This document shows positions 42,951 through 53,689 of a DNA stretch of 64,000 nucleotides, in pieces. Source of the DNA: Okapia johnstoni. Taxonomy: Eukaryota; Chordata; Mammalia; Artiodactyla; Giraffidae. Location of the stretch: NCBI GenBank assembly GCA_024291935.2, contig CM044307.1:99515461-99579460 (forward strand). Direction: 5' to 3'. Position 1 is the stretch's first letter, and each line of letters begins with the position of its first letter. The notes under the pieces were generated by a model. The model made no database searches. It was not told the origin of the DNA and saw only the letters and a list, made by a program, of their open reading frames with translations. The position numbers and the translations under genes were made by a program.

Positions 42951-43179
42951 CCAGTCACATACAGAAGAAACCTCCAGTACTTCACAAGTGAAAATAATGT
43001 TTTCAGAATTCTATGTGTCAATATATAAGTGGAAAATAAAGATGGAAAGAAATCTTTTCAGAGCTCTGTGTATCAATATTCAGAATACAGAGGGGAATAG
43101 TTAGAAACGTGATGAGGTACCAATATCATCATTATTATTGACAGTGAAAATGGCAAAACAAATGCCGTTTAAGTTATAC
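42951..43179. other. Unique DNA with a small direct repeat
   Basis: A 25-base imperfect direct repeat (ttttcaga..tct.tgt.tcaatat) lies at 43000-43024 and 43055-43079. Confidence 0.6.
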
Positions 43180-43325
43180 ACTTTATTTAATCTTCACAAA
43201 AATGGTACTTTAATCACTGACACTTTTTAATAGAAAATGAAGATGAGCTTCAGGGTTTTTCAGGTGCAAAGGACTCAAGAAGACATAGGAGTTATAACTG
43301 AAATTCAGAAAAGTAGGAGGGTTGT
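43180..43325 (-). repeat. MIR SINE, antisense
   Basis: 'actttatttaatcttcacaa', 'aaatggtactttaatcac' and 'aaaatgaagatgagcttcag' correspond to antisense MIR ('catttaatcctcacaac...acagatgaggaaactgag'). Confidence 0.6.
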
Positions 43326-43379
43326 AACTTTAAACTTAGAACACGCATTTTAATTTACAACTGTTAGAATAGCATACAT

Positions 43380-43690
43380 TCAGCAGATTGTTGAATATAT
43401 GTACAATTTAACGAATGGTTATAAAATGGATATTAGTATAGCCACTACAAAAGGCATGAAACTGTTGTCAAAATTCTAGGACGTTTTCAAATGCTCATTC
43501 CAAGTCAACACCTTGCTACTCATCTCAGAGGTAACCATCACCTTGGTTCTTGACTGTTCTAACTAATTCTTTGTTGTTCTAAGTGATTGTGTGACCTGTG
43601 TATGAACGCTTAAACTTTATAGTTATTTTGCTTACTTCTGAACATTACATAAACAGTGTCATACTCTTTTTAGTATTTTGGATTGGGAAC
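43380..43690 (-). repeat. Old L1 3' UTR, antisense
   Basis: 'tatgtacaatttaacgaatg', 'ggtaaccatcaccttgg' and 'acataaacagtgtcatac' parallel the reversed L1M 3' UTR ('gtacaatttgataag...ggcaaccactgatctg...ataaatggaatcatac'). Confidence 0.5.
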
Positions 43691-43699
43691 TGCAACCAA

Positions 43700-44160
43700 C
43701 TGCATCAAACATAACCATTAGGGCTAATAACTAAGTGTTGTCAACCTGATTCAGTTATTTGTTCCAAGAAATCCTAGCTCAGGGAAGATAAAACTATGAA
43801 CCAATGAATACCACCACTACTTGCTTAAGAAAATGTGTATAAGAATACGAGACAATTGCTTCAAGACAATTCAAGATGATCACTGTGCTATGTTTATTGC
43901 CAAGTCTGGAGGTTTGATGGCACAGACTTTGCAAAATGCAGTCAGTTTCCTGCCAGGAGAGTCTCACTTTAAACTACTTGTTCCAAGACCACCAGATCCT
44001 ATAAATACCCCTTTTCTGACTCCCACCTTCTGAATCACTGCTAAAGCATTGCTGAGGTAATGTTTGCCCTTACTTTAGTGGCTCTGGTAAATTTAGCTTT
44101 TCTTTATTAACAAGTTGTCTGATGATGTTTAGGGAGATCAGCAAATCTGGGGAACTTTAG
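43700..44160 (+). repeat. Possible ancient LTR
   Basis: Texture of an old ERV LTR: 'cctataaataccccttttc' offers a TATA box (43999-44006) followed by pyrimidine-rich sequence and 'gctgaggtaatgtttgcc'. No family is confidently recognised and no internal retroviral region adjoins. Confidence 0.3.
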
Positions 44161-44500
44161 GGGAGTCCCGTTGAGATCAATTCAAGATTTCTTCCTTGCC
44201 TTGGTCCAAGAGGCTTGACTCAGAAATTGTGTGCTCCTCAGAGGAACTTTCAGCCTCCCACTCACAAATTTGTGGAATTAATCCCACAGAGGATCTCAGC
44301 ATTCACTTCTTTTCTTTGAGCTTCAAATGTTAGGTTTACTTTGCATCCCAGAAAGGAGGATCTTTTAGGGGAGGCTTTTGGTTTCCTGATCAGATATGAA
44401 ATCTCTTTCTTTTGGTGGAAACTTATCTTGTGACTGTAAACACTACTGTTTGCTTTGTCTGTCCTTTCCAATTTAGATTGTAAATCTGTAAGAAAATACT
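44161..44500. other. Unique DNA
   Basis: Nothing recognised. Confidence 0.45.
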
Positions 44501-44507
44501 ATAGGGA

Positions 44508-44719
44508 AAAAAAAGTGAAAGTCGCTCAGTTGTGTTCGATGTTTTGCTACTCCATAGACTATAGCCTGCCAGCCTCCTCTGCCCATGGAATTCTCCAGGC
44601 AAGAATACTGGAGTGGGTAATTTCTCCTTTCTTCACGGGATCTTCCCAACCCAGGGACTGAACCCAGTTCTCCCACATTGCATGTAGATTCTTTACCATC
44701 TGAGCCACCAGGGAAGCCC
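44508..44719 (-). mobile_element. Bov-tA SINE, antisense
   Basis: A short A run, 'gtgaaagtcgctcagttgtg', 'agactatagcctgccagcc', 'gaatactggagtgggtaa', and the complement of 'gggcttccctggtggctc'. Flanking ataggga at 44501-44507 and 44720-44726 is its short target duplication. Confidence 0.92.
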
Positions 44720-44726
44720 ATAGGGA

Positions 44727-45139
44727 GGATATGGGTATAAGCTAAATAAGTCTGTCCTCAAATTCTGAAAGGCTCTTCAGGATGCCCTTGGGCACACTTT
44801 GCCTTGGGTCAGGTTTTCAAAACCTTATAAGGACAATGCTCAATTGTTCTTGTAACTAACCTGTTTAGTTCTGTCTCTTAGCATCTGAAAAGTTTATAGA
44901 GCTCTTGATGAGTCTGTTGACTGATTTCTTTATGTATGGGCACCACTCAAAGACTGTTGCAATTCTCATGGGCTATTCATATTTAGGTCTTAATTCACAA
45001 GGAACTGGTTTTTCTGTAATGTGTGAAATAAATATTTAATTTCATTCCTCCATATGTATGCATAATTTTCCAGAACATTTACAGAAAAGTCTGCCTTTGC
45101 ACTGATCTGCAACGACATTTCTGTCTTATAGTGTGTCTC
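44727..45139. other. Unique DNA
   Basis: Nothing recognised. Confidence 0.45.
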
Positions 45140-45740
45140 TGTATGTGTGGGTCAGTTTCTTGATTTCCCATCACATTCCTTTTGCCTATTTGTCTAGCAT
45201 AGGATTATCAATACACTATTCTAAATATTATATATTTATAATAAGTCTTGATATATGTTAGTGCAGTTCGTCTCAATTGGTTCTCCTTTGTGAATGCCTT
45301 GGCTATTTAAATCTATTTCACTGTTTTATATAGTAAAGAATAGTCCTTACAAATCATAAGTTCCTTGAGAAAAATCCTTACAAAAATGTAATTTGTTTGG
45401 GAAGACATTTAATCCATAAAAAATAACATGAGAGAAGAGACATTTTTTTTAGTTTTGGGTATTCCTGTCATGAATATGGTATTTAGATCTTTTGTTAATA
45501 TCTCTAAATTAAATTTTATAATTTTATTTACCAATGTATTATATACATCTATATGTATATATATATCACAGGTATTTTGCATTTCTGATTACAAGTGGTA
45601 TCTTGAGAAATTTCATGTTTTAACTACTTGATGGTTAATAGAAAAGCAATAGGTATTTATATTGTTACTTTCTTCCTGTCAACCTAATTTTTATTAATTC
45701 TAACAATTTATTTATAAATTCTTTTGGTAATATAGATTGC
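45140..45740 (-). pseudogene. Old L1 ORF2 relic, antisense
   Basis: 'cacattccttttgcctattt', 'agtcttgatatatgttag', 'gttctcctttgtgaatgcc', 'ttggctatttaaatctat', and further 'tattttgcatttctgattac' follow the reversed L1 ORF2 order ('ttgattactatagctttg...ttgctttggctattc...'). No frame is left. Confidence 0.5.
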
Positions 45741-45779
45741 AATCACAAAATACAGATACCATCACTAAACAATGAGAAT

Positions 45780-45794
45780 TTTTTTTTTTTTTTC
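45780..45794 (+). repeat. T run
   Basis: Poly-T stretch of about 15 bases. Confidence 0.9.
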
Positions 45795-45838
45795 CATTCC
45801 AACCTTGAGTTTGTTTGCTTATCCTTTCTGTCCTACAA

Positions 45839-46048
45839 GGACTTCCCTGGTGGCTCAGAAGGTAAAGCGTCTGCCTACAATGCGGGAGACCTGGGTTCGA
45901 TTCCTGGGTTGGGAAGATCTCCTGGAGAAGACAATGGCAACCGACTCCAGTACTCTTGCCTGGAAAATCCCATGGACAGAGGAGCCTGGTAGGCTACAGT
46001 CTATGGGGTTGCAAAGAGTCGGACACGACTGAGCGACTTCACTTTCAC
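45839..46048 (+). mobile_element. Bov-tA SINE, well preserved
   Basis: Complete copy with A box (tggctcagaagg, 45851-45862), B box (ggttcgattcc, 45894-45904), the middle block, and the BovB-like end 'gcaaagagtcggacacgac' plus 'gcgacttcactttcac'. Target duplication ttctgtcctacaa/ttctgccctacaa lies at 45826-45838 and 46049-46061, with one mismatch. Confidence 0.95.
45851..45904 (+). promoter_or_regulatory. Intact Pol III A and B boxes of a SINE
   Basis: The A box at 45851-45862 and B box at 45894-45904 both match tRNA-type internal promoter consensus and are 31 bases apart. Transcriptional competence is inferred only. Confidence 0.6.
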
Positions 46049-46297
46049 TTCTGCCCTACAAAGTAGTGAGGACCTCTCAGGTAAATGCTGAATAAAAATG
46101 CTGATAGAATTAATTTCTAGTCCACATATGAAGGGAAAGGTCTCAATATTTCACTGTTAAGTGTAATATTTGCTCTAATTATAATGGAGATGCTGTTTAA
46201 CAGGTTAAGGGATGCCGTTTTCCTTCAAGTTTGCTAAGAGCATTATTTTAAAAGTCATGATTATAAACATTTGTTAACAGATTTTCAGTTCATAATT

Positions 46298-46320
46298 ATA
46301 CACACACACACACACGCACG
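46298..46320 (+). repeat. (CA)n microsatellite
   Basis: About nine CA units with one interruption (cacacacgcacg). Confidence 0.9.
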
Positions 46321-46449
46321 TATCTTTGTATCATCCTTCCTGCTTTTTTTCTGATTTCTACAATCTGTTGGTCTCTACCTTCAAAATGTCCAGAATTTGA
46401 CTACTCTCCAAGGCCATTAGCTTTGTTGAAGCCATTATCATCTATCATC

Positions 46450-46935
46450 TGGTTATTTTAAAAGTCTCCATCCTAACTGGACTCTTTGCCTCTAACCTTG
46501 TGCAGCCAGGGTGAAACTTTTAATATATAAATGAATCAGACATGACTTTGACTCAAAACCTTCCAATTGCTGTTCTGTTCACTCAGGGTAAGAGCCAGAG
46601 ACCTAACTAGGACTATCAGTGCACTTCAGATCTTGTTCGACCCCTGCCCCATGTATGTCTCTCATACTTCCTTCTCTATCCTCTTCCCTAGCTCTCTAGC
46701 CTCCAGCACAATGGGTTCCATGGGTATTCCAGGGCTTTTGTTATGCACTTTGGGATGTCTTCATGGCTGATGTCCTCATTGTCCTTGACTATTGTGACAT
46801 ATGTTTTACCTTCCTCTGCAAACTAGAATGGAGTCTCCACCAGGGTAAAGCTTCTCATCTGTTTTACCCAATGTTATGTTCTCAAAGCAATTAATTAGCA
46901 CTCTCCCCTTATTTTTCCCTTAGCACTTATCAACA
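46450..46935 (+). repeat. L2 LINE, sense
   Basis: 'tgactcaaaaccttccaatt', 'tcactcagggtaagagcc', 'tcttgttcgacccctgcc', 'attccagggcttttgttatg', 'ctagaatggagtctccacc' and 'cccttagcacttatcaac' follow the L2 3' region in the correct order ('tgctcaaaaccctccaatggc...gaatgtaagctcc'). Confidence 0.7.
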
Positions 46936-47470
46936 CACATCATATCATAAATATGACATACTTATTGTATTTTTAAGGATTTCTGAAATTCTGCTTTAAA
47001 AATATGAAATACCATTTTCTATAGTTTCATATTCCCTGCACATACTCTCACAGTGTGTTTTGCTTCTTTAAATCTAGTAAGTGTACTGTACTATATTTCA
47101 ATCTGTGTAGGATAATTCCAATATCTGAAATATTTTTGAGACTTTGGGCTCTTTTGTTTCTATTGGTTCTCCAAGAAAGTGACATTTTTGTTTGCTTTTT
47201 GGCTGGGAGTTGCTCCAGAGTGTATTTGCTTTCGCTTCTAACAAGAATGCTGCTGTCTAGACTTCATTAAACTCAGTCTATAATGTTAGGGGTTTTGTTG
47301 CTGTTGTTTCAGTACATAGGTGGTCTAATTTTATCATAAAGATCCATGGAGCGCTATATGAGGATTTTTTTTTTTCCTGTTTTGCCTGAAGCCAGGTGGT
47401 TTTTCATGCATCCTGTTGAGGGTAGAGATTGAGGAAGATTTATTTATGGATTGTTTCTTTTACTAACATG
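46936..47470. other. Unclassified, possibly an old L1
   Basis: 'ccaatatctgaaatatttttg', 'gtttctattggttctcc' and 'gctttttggctgggagttgc' hint at a reversed L1ME-type segment at 47090-47260, but the match is weak. A T run lies at 47366-47375. Confidence 0.35.
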
Positions 47471-48363
47471 TTCAGTTCAGTTCAATCGCTCAGTCATGTC
47501 CGAATCTTTGCGACCCCATGGACTGCAGCACGCCAGGCCTCCCTGTCCATCACCACCCCCAGAATTTGCTCAAACTCATGTCCATTGAGTCGGTGATGCC
47601 ATCCAAACATCTCATCCTCTGCCGTCCCCTTCTTCTCCCACCTTCAATCTTTCCCAGCATCAGGATCTTTTCAAATGAGTCAATTCTTCATATCAGGTGG
47701 CCAAATATTGGAGTTTCGTCTTCAACATCCAGTCCTTCCAATGAATATTCAGGACTGATTTCTTTTAGGATTGACTGGTTAGATCTCTCTGCAGTCCAAG
47801 GGACTCTCAAGAGTCTTCTCCAACACCACAGTTCAAAAGCAGCAATACTTTGGCTCTCAGTTTTCTTTATTGTCCAACTCTCACATCCATACATGACTAC
47901 TGAAAAAACCATAGCCTTGACTAGACGGACCATTGTTGGCAAAGTAATGTCTCTGCTTTTTAATATGCTCATAACTTTTCTTCTGAGGAGTAAGCGTCTT
48001 TTAATTTCATGGCTGCAATCACCATCTGCAGCGATTTTGGAGCCGGAAAAAATAAAGTCTGTCACTGTTTCCACTGTTTCCCCATCTACTTCCCATGAAG
48101 TGATGGGACCAGATGCCATGATCTTAGTTTTCTGAATGTTGAGCTTTAAGCCACCTTTTTCAGTCCCCTCTTTCACGTCCATCAAGAGGCTCTTTAGTTC
48201 TTCTTTACTTTCTGCCATAAGGGTGGTGTCATCTGCATATCTGAGGTTATTGATATTTCTCCTGGAAATCTTGATTCCAGCTTGTGCTTCTTCCAGCCCA
48301 GCGTTTCTCATGATGTACTCTGCATATAAGTTAAATAAGCAGGGTGACAATATACAGCCTTGA
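47471..48363 (-). pseudogene. BovB LINE with a 220-codon open RT segment
   Basis: Antisense 5'-truncated BovB. The minus-strand open frame 48350-47688 (220 codons) is the longest BovB coding remnant here: it begins in the RT palm, keeps an intact YADD box at residues 38-41, then KSLLMDVKEGTEKGGLKLNI, ITSWEVDGETVETVTDFIF and CESWTIKK before losing frame (expected [13 protein letters not shown] reads LDVEDETPIFGHL, a frameshift). Upstream domains (endonuclease, RT fingers) are missing, so it is dead despite the catalytic box. Confidence 0.93.
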
Positions 48364-48534
48364 TGGCTGATTCATGTTCATAGTTTAAAGTATTGTTGTT
48401 GAGCTTTATGCATGATTTTGCATTATTTTAATCATTTAATGTCTTATTAGAAGTAACAAATCTTGTGGCAGCCTGAATAAAGAGTTTTTGTTTTATAGTA
48501 TCAATTAAGTACTCAAAAAAAATAAAAAAAGAAC

Positions 48535-48745
48535 TCAAAGCTTGGAGTCAGATTATTTGTTTTTACTTTTCCACTTTTACTGTGATCTAGAGGAAACCAT
48601 TTAAACTCTGTTTCTCAGTTTTCTCATCTCAAATTTAGTTATCCTTCCAGAGTTTCTGTGAAGGAATTAAGTGAATGAGTGATACATTTAAATACCTAGG
48701 AACAATATTTTTGTCACTCAGTATCACCTTAGTAATATTTACTTT
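48535..48745 (+). repeat. MIR SINE
   Basis: 'cttggagtcagattatttg', 'tccacttttactgtgatc', 'tctgtttctcagttttctc' and 'gtgaaggaattaagtgaatg' follow sense MIR order. Confidence 0.75.
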
Positions 48746-50110
48746 TGTAATCAATTCTTATATTTTAATAGCTATATTTAATCTAATTATCTTTTTAATT
48801 TTATTGCGGTTTTGTTGATTGACAATGTTGTGTTAATTTCTGCCGTTCAGAAAAGTGATTTAGTTAGACCAAAATATACATCCTTTGCCATATTCTTTTC
48901 CATTACGGTTTATCACAGGATGTTGTATATAGTTCCCTTTGGTATACAGTAGAACCTTGTTGTTTATACATTCTGTATATAATAGTTTGCATCTATTAGT
49001 CCCAAACTCCCAGTCCATCCCTTCCTCTTCCCCACTTTGGCAACCAAGGTCTGTTCTATGTCTATGAGTCTATTTCTATTTCATAGATGGATTCATTTAT
49101 GTCATATTTTAGATTCTACTTATAAGTGATATCATGTGATATTTGTCTTTCTTTTGTGACTTATTTCACCTAGTATGCTAATTACTAGGTCCATACATGT
49201 TGCTGCAAATGGCATTATTCCACTCTTTTTATGGCTGAGTAGTATTCCATTGTGTATATATGCCACTTCTTCTTTATTCTTTAATCTGTTGATGGACATT
49301 TAGGTTGTTTCCATGTCTTGCCTATTGTAAATAGTGCTGTTATGAACATAGGGATGCATGTGATCTTTTTGAATTATAGTTTTGTCTGAATATATGCCCA
49401 GGAGTGGGATTGCTGGATCATATGGCAACTCTTCTTTTTAATTTTTTGAGGAGTCTCTATACTGTTTTTCATAGTGGGTGCACCAGTTTATATTCCCACC
49501 AATAGTGTAGACAGTTCCCATTTCTCTACACTCCAGCAACTGTTATTTGTAGATCTTTAAATGATGGTCATTCTGACAGATGTGGGGCAGTGCTCATTGT
49601 AGTTTTGATTTGCATTTCTCTAATAATTAGTGATGTTGAGCATCTTTTCCTGTATCTGTTGGTCACCTGTGTGTCTTCTTGGGAGAAATATCTGTTTTGA
49701 TAGTCTACCCATTTTTTGACTGAGTTGCTTATTGTTATTTTTTTTTGAATGGGCTGTATGAGCTATTTGTACATTTTGGAAATTAAGCCCTTATTGGTTG
49801 CATCATTTGCAAACATTTTCTCCCAGTCTGTGAGTTATCTTGTTGTTTATGCTTTCTTTGCTGTAAAAAGCTTATATGTTTGATTAGGTCCCATTTATTT
49901 TTGTTTTTACTTCTATTGCCTTGGAATACTGACCTAAGAAAACATTAATATGGTTTATTTCAAAGAACTTTTTGCCTATATTCCCCTTTAGGAGTTTTAT
50001 ATATAAGCATGTCTTATATATAAGTCTTTAAGCTATTTTGAATTTATTTTTGTGCATTGTAAGGCTGTGCCTCTAACTTCATTGATTCACATTCAGGTAT
50101 TGTACTTTCC

Positions 50111-51455
50111 ATTTGGAATGTACTTTTCATTCCAATCCCAAAGAAAGGCAATGCCAAAGAATGCTCAAACTACCGCACAATTGTACTCATCTCACATGCT
50201 AGTAAAGCAATGCTCAAAATTCTCCAAGCCAGGCTTCAGCAATACGTGAACCGTGAAGTTGCAGATGTTCAAGCTGGTTTTAGAAAAGGCAGAGGAACAA
50301 GAGATCAAATTGCCAACATCCGCTGGATCATTGAAAAAGCAAGAGAGTTCCAGAAAAACATCTATTTCTGCTTTATTGACTATGCCAAAGCCTTTGACTG
50401 TATGGATCACAATAAACTATGGAAAATTCTGAAAGAGATGGGAATACCAGACTATCTGACCTGTCTCTTGAGAAACCTGTATGCAGGTCAGGAAGCAACA
50501 GTTAGAACTGGACATGGAACAACAGACTGGTTCCAAATAGGAAAAGGAGTATGTCAAGGCTATTATTGTCACCCTGCTTATTTAACTTATATGCAGAGTA
50601 CATTGTGAGAAACGCTGGGCTGTAAGAAACACAAGCTAGAATCAAGATTGCCGAGAGAAATATCAATAACCTTTTATATGCAGATGACACCACCCTTATG
50701 GCAGAAAGTGAAGAAGAACTAAAGAGCCTCTTGATGAAAGTGAAAGAGGAGACTGAAAAAGTTGGCTTAAAGCTCAACATTCAGAAAACTAAGATCATGG
50801 CATCTGGTCCCATCACTTCATGGGAAGTAGATGGGGAAACAGTGGAAACAGTGTCAGACTTTATTTTTTGGGCTCCAAAATCACTGCTGATGGTGATTGC
50901 AGCCATGAAATTAAAATACGCTTACTCCTTGGAAGAAAGGTTATGACCAACCTAGATGGCATATTTAAAATCAGAGACATTACTTTGCCAACAAAGGTCC
51001 ATCTAGTCAAGGCTATGGTTTTTCCAGTGGTCATGTATGGATGTGAGAGTTGGACGGTGAAGAAAGCTGAGTGACAAAGAATTGATGCTTTTAACCTGTG
51101 GTATTGGAGAAGACTCATGAGAGTCCCTTGGACTGCAAGAAGATCCAACCAGTCCATCCTAAAGGAGATCAGACCTGGGTGTTCATTGGAAGGACTGATG
51201 TTGAAGCTGAAACTCCAATACTTTGGCCACCTCATGTGAAGAGTTGACTCATTGGAAAAGACCCTAATGCTGGGTAGGATTGGGGGCAGGAGGAGAAGAG
51301 GACGACAGAGGATGAGATGGTTGGATGGCATCACTGACTCGATGAACATAGGTTTGGGTAAACTCCGGGAGTTGGTGATGTACAGGGAGGCCTGGCATGC
51401 TGCCATTCATGGGGTCACAAAGAGTCGGACACGACTGAGCATATGAACTGAACTG
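50111..51455 (+). pseudogene. BovB LINE, RT domain to 3' end, in L1
   Basis: Sense BovB starting just before the RT fingers. An open stretch at 50210-50608 contains DVQAGFRKGRGTRDQIANIR and motif A FIDYAKAFDCMD (residues 55-66) until a 2-base loss after GKGVCQG shifts the frame. Downstream, YADD is retained near 50680-50695, and open pieces at 50698-50946 and 50820-51074 cover the palm and thumb. Further stops include TGA at 51072-51074. Target duplication attgtactttcc is exact at 50099-50110 and 51456-51467. Confidence 0.95.
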
Positions 51456-51705
51456 ATTGTACTTTCCCAATACCACTTGCTGAAGAGATTGTCTTTTTTC
51501 CACTGTTTATTTTTGCCTCCTTTCTTGAAGATTGACAGTAGGTGTGTGGGTTTATTCCTAGGCTCTCTATTCTCTTCCACTGGTCCATATGTCTGTGCCA
51601 ACATCATTCCATCTTGATTACTGTAGCTTTGTAGTATTATCTGAAGTCTAGTTTTATCTGAAGTCTTTTCCCTCCGGATTGTTTTGGCAATTCTAGGTCT
51701 TTTAT

Positions 51706-52391
51706 ACTATGTTTTGTTGTTCTGTTGCTAAGTCATGTCCAACTCTTTACAACCCCATGCTCTGTAGCAAGCCAGACTCTTCAGTCCTCACTAGCTCTTG
51801 GATTTGCTCAAATTTATATCCATTGATTTGGTGATGTTATCTAACCATCTCATCCTCTGCTGCCCCCTCCTCCTCTGGCTCTCAGTCTTTCCCAACATCA
51901 GAGTCTTTTCCAATGAGTCAGCTCTTCCCATCAGGTGGCCAAAGTATTGGAGCTTCAGCTTCAGCATCAGTCCTTCCAATGAATATCCAGGGTTGATTTC
52001 TTTTACGATTGACTTGTTTGACCTCCTTACAGTCCAAGGGACTCTCAAGAGTCTTCTCCAGCCCCACAATTCAAAAGCATCAATTCTTCGGCACTCAGCC
52101 TTCTTTATGGCCCATCACTCATGTCTGTACATGACTACTGTAAAAGTGATAGCTTTGACTATACAAATCTTTGTTGACAAAGTGATGTCTCTGTTTTTAA
52201 ATATGATGTCTGGGTTTGTCATAGTTTTCCTTCCAAGGAGCAAATGTCTTTTAATTTCATAGATACAGTCACAATCCACAGTGATTGTGGCACTGCTGCA
52301 ATTCATGGGGTTGCAAAGAGTCGGACACGACTGAGCAACTGAACTGAACTGAACTAATGGGACCAGATGCCAAGATCTCAGCTTTATTAAT
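51706..52391 (-). pseudogene. BovB LINE composite in L1
   Basis: Antisense BovB 3' part (51711-52288) followed by a sense BovB 3' tail (about 52289-52353: 'catggggttgcaaagagtcgg', GAACT repeats), then antisense again ('gggaccagatgccaagatc', 52356-52380). The host L1 shows gtcttttat at 51697-51705 and 52392-52400 as target duplication. The sense tail is therefore nested in, or exchanged into, the antisense copy. Confidence 0.85.
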
Positions 52392-52860
52392 GTCTTTTAT
52401 GGTTCCATATAAATTTTAGAATTACTTGTACTAACTTGTTCCTTGAAAAATGTCATGGGTAAGTTGATAGGGATCATATTAAATCTGTAGATTTCTTTGG
52501 GCATTATGACCATTTTAACAATATTAATTCTTTCAATCTATGAGCATAGTATATCTTTCCATTTCTATGAACCATACTCAGTTTCCCTTATTAAAGTTTT
52601 ATGCTTTTCACATATAAATTTTTCACCTCCTTTGTCAGGTTTATTCCTAAGTATTTTATTTTTTTGATTCAATTTTAAAAGGGATTGTTCTTTACATTCC
52701 TTTCCTGATACTTCATTGTCAGTGTAAAGAAATGTAACACTTTCTGTAAGTTAGTGTTGTACCCTGCTACCTTGCTAAATTTATTTGTCAGTTCTAACAG
52801 TTTTTGTGTGGCATCTTTAGGGGTTTCTATATGTAGTATCATATCATATAATTATATTTT

Positions 52861-53099
52861 GCTTATTTATTCAGGATTATTTTAAATCAGTTTAATATCA
52901 GTAATAGTCTGATGTTCATCATCGGATATCACTTTATTCATATTTAAAGTATTTTCTTGGGAAAATCTCACAAGAGTTATTTTGCTGCTGCATGCATATA
53001 TTTACTGTACATAATACCAAATACAAATTTGAAAAGATTGCACTAAGGTGCAAAAAGAGCTTTGCCAAGTTTAAGTTTTGTATTGTTTAATTATTACTA
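52861..53099. other. Unclassified AT-rich DNA
   Basis: Probably decayed LINE sequence, not assignable. Confidence 0.4.
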
Positions 53100-53440
53100 A
53101 TAGTCAAATTTTTTATTATTATTTTAATTTGTATTTGATTACTTATATGAATGAAAAATTTCCCATATATCTGTTAATTATTTTTCTACTTTTGGAAAGT
53201 ATTTTTTGTTTGTCTCTTTGTCTTTAAGTTTTTCTTCCTGTTTATTTTATAATCATTTTAGATAATGAAGAGATTAACCTTTGGTCTGTTATATTTGTTG
53301 CCACTATATTTCCTATGTTGTTTGGCTTTTAATTCTAGTTTTTCTTTTTCATGCTTTAATCTACAACTATGCTTTGAATATATTTCAATTCATATACACT
53401 TTCCTTGGAATTTCTCCTCTTGCTTTCAGATTAGAAATTT
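53100..53440 (-). pseudogene. Old L1 relic, antisense
   Basis: 'ctgttaattatttttctac', 'gtttgtctctttgtcttt', 'agattaacctttggtctgtt' and 'atatttgttgccactat' follow reversed L1 ORF2 ('ttgtttgtctttttc...aatcctttgtctgttatatg'). Confidence 0.6.
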
Positions 53441-53461
53441 TTTACTTTAAAGATATTTAAC

Positions 53462-53676
53462 TGTTGTTGTATGATTGTTAAGTCATGTCCAAGCATTTTT
53501 TGACCCCATGGACTGTAGCCCATCAGGCTTCTCTGTCCATGGGATTTCCCAGGCAAGAATACTGGAGTGGGTTGCCGTGCCCTCCTCCAAGAGATCTTCC
53601 TGACCCAGGGCGGGTAATACCCGTGTCTCCTACACTGGCAGGTGGATTCCTTACCACTGCACATTCAGGAAACCCC
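53462..53676 (-). mobile_element. Bov-tA SINE, antisense
   Basis: Reversed full-length copy ('gaccccatggactgtagcc', 'aagaatactggagtgggttg', 'cttaccactgcacattcagg'). Flanks aaagatatttaac (53449-53461) and aaagatatctaac (53677-53689) are its target duplication with one mismatch. Confidence 0.94.
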
Positions 53677-53689
53677 AAAGATATCTAAC

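Larger units (their letters stand above)
48790..52860 (-). pseudogene. L1 LINE, antisense, split by two BovB inserts
   Basis: Host pieces are 48790-50110 (3' UTR and ORF2 end: 'ggttgtttccatgtcttgcc', 'ggagtgggattgctggatc', 'agtattccattgtgtatat'), 51456-51705 ('accacttgctgaagagattg', 'ctgtagctttgtagtatt') and 52392-52860 ('gtagatttctttgggcatt', 'ggtttattcctaagtattt'). The order is that of one L1 read in reverse from its 3' end into the RT domain. No frame is intact. Divergence and the family texture suggest an L1MA-like age. Confidence 0.9.

Noticed and set aside
45839..45910. tRNA-like sequence
   Set aside because: It is the tRNA-derived head of a Bov-tA SINE without an acceptor stem or a proper anticodon arm; not a tRNA gene.
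46298..46320. Microsatellite as a CRISPR-like array
   Set aside because: Simple (CA)n repeat in vertebrate DNA; there are no spaced direct repeats anywhere in the window.
47518..48135. 205-codon plus-strand open frame
   Set aside because: It is the complement of the BovB RT frame at 47688-48350 and is repeated opposite other BovB copies. Discussed as a finding but not called a gene.
50861..51406. 181-codon minus-strand open frame
   Set aside because: Antisense shadow of the BovB copy at 50111-51455.
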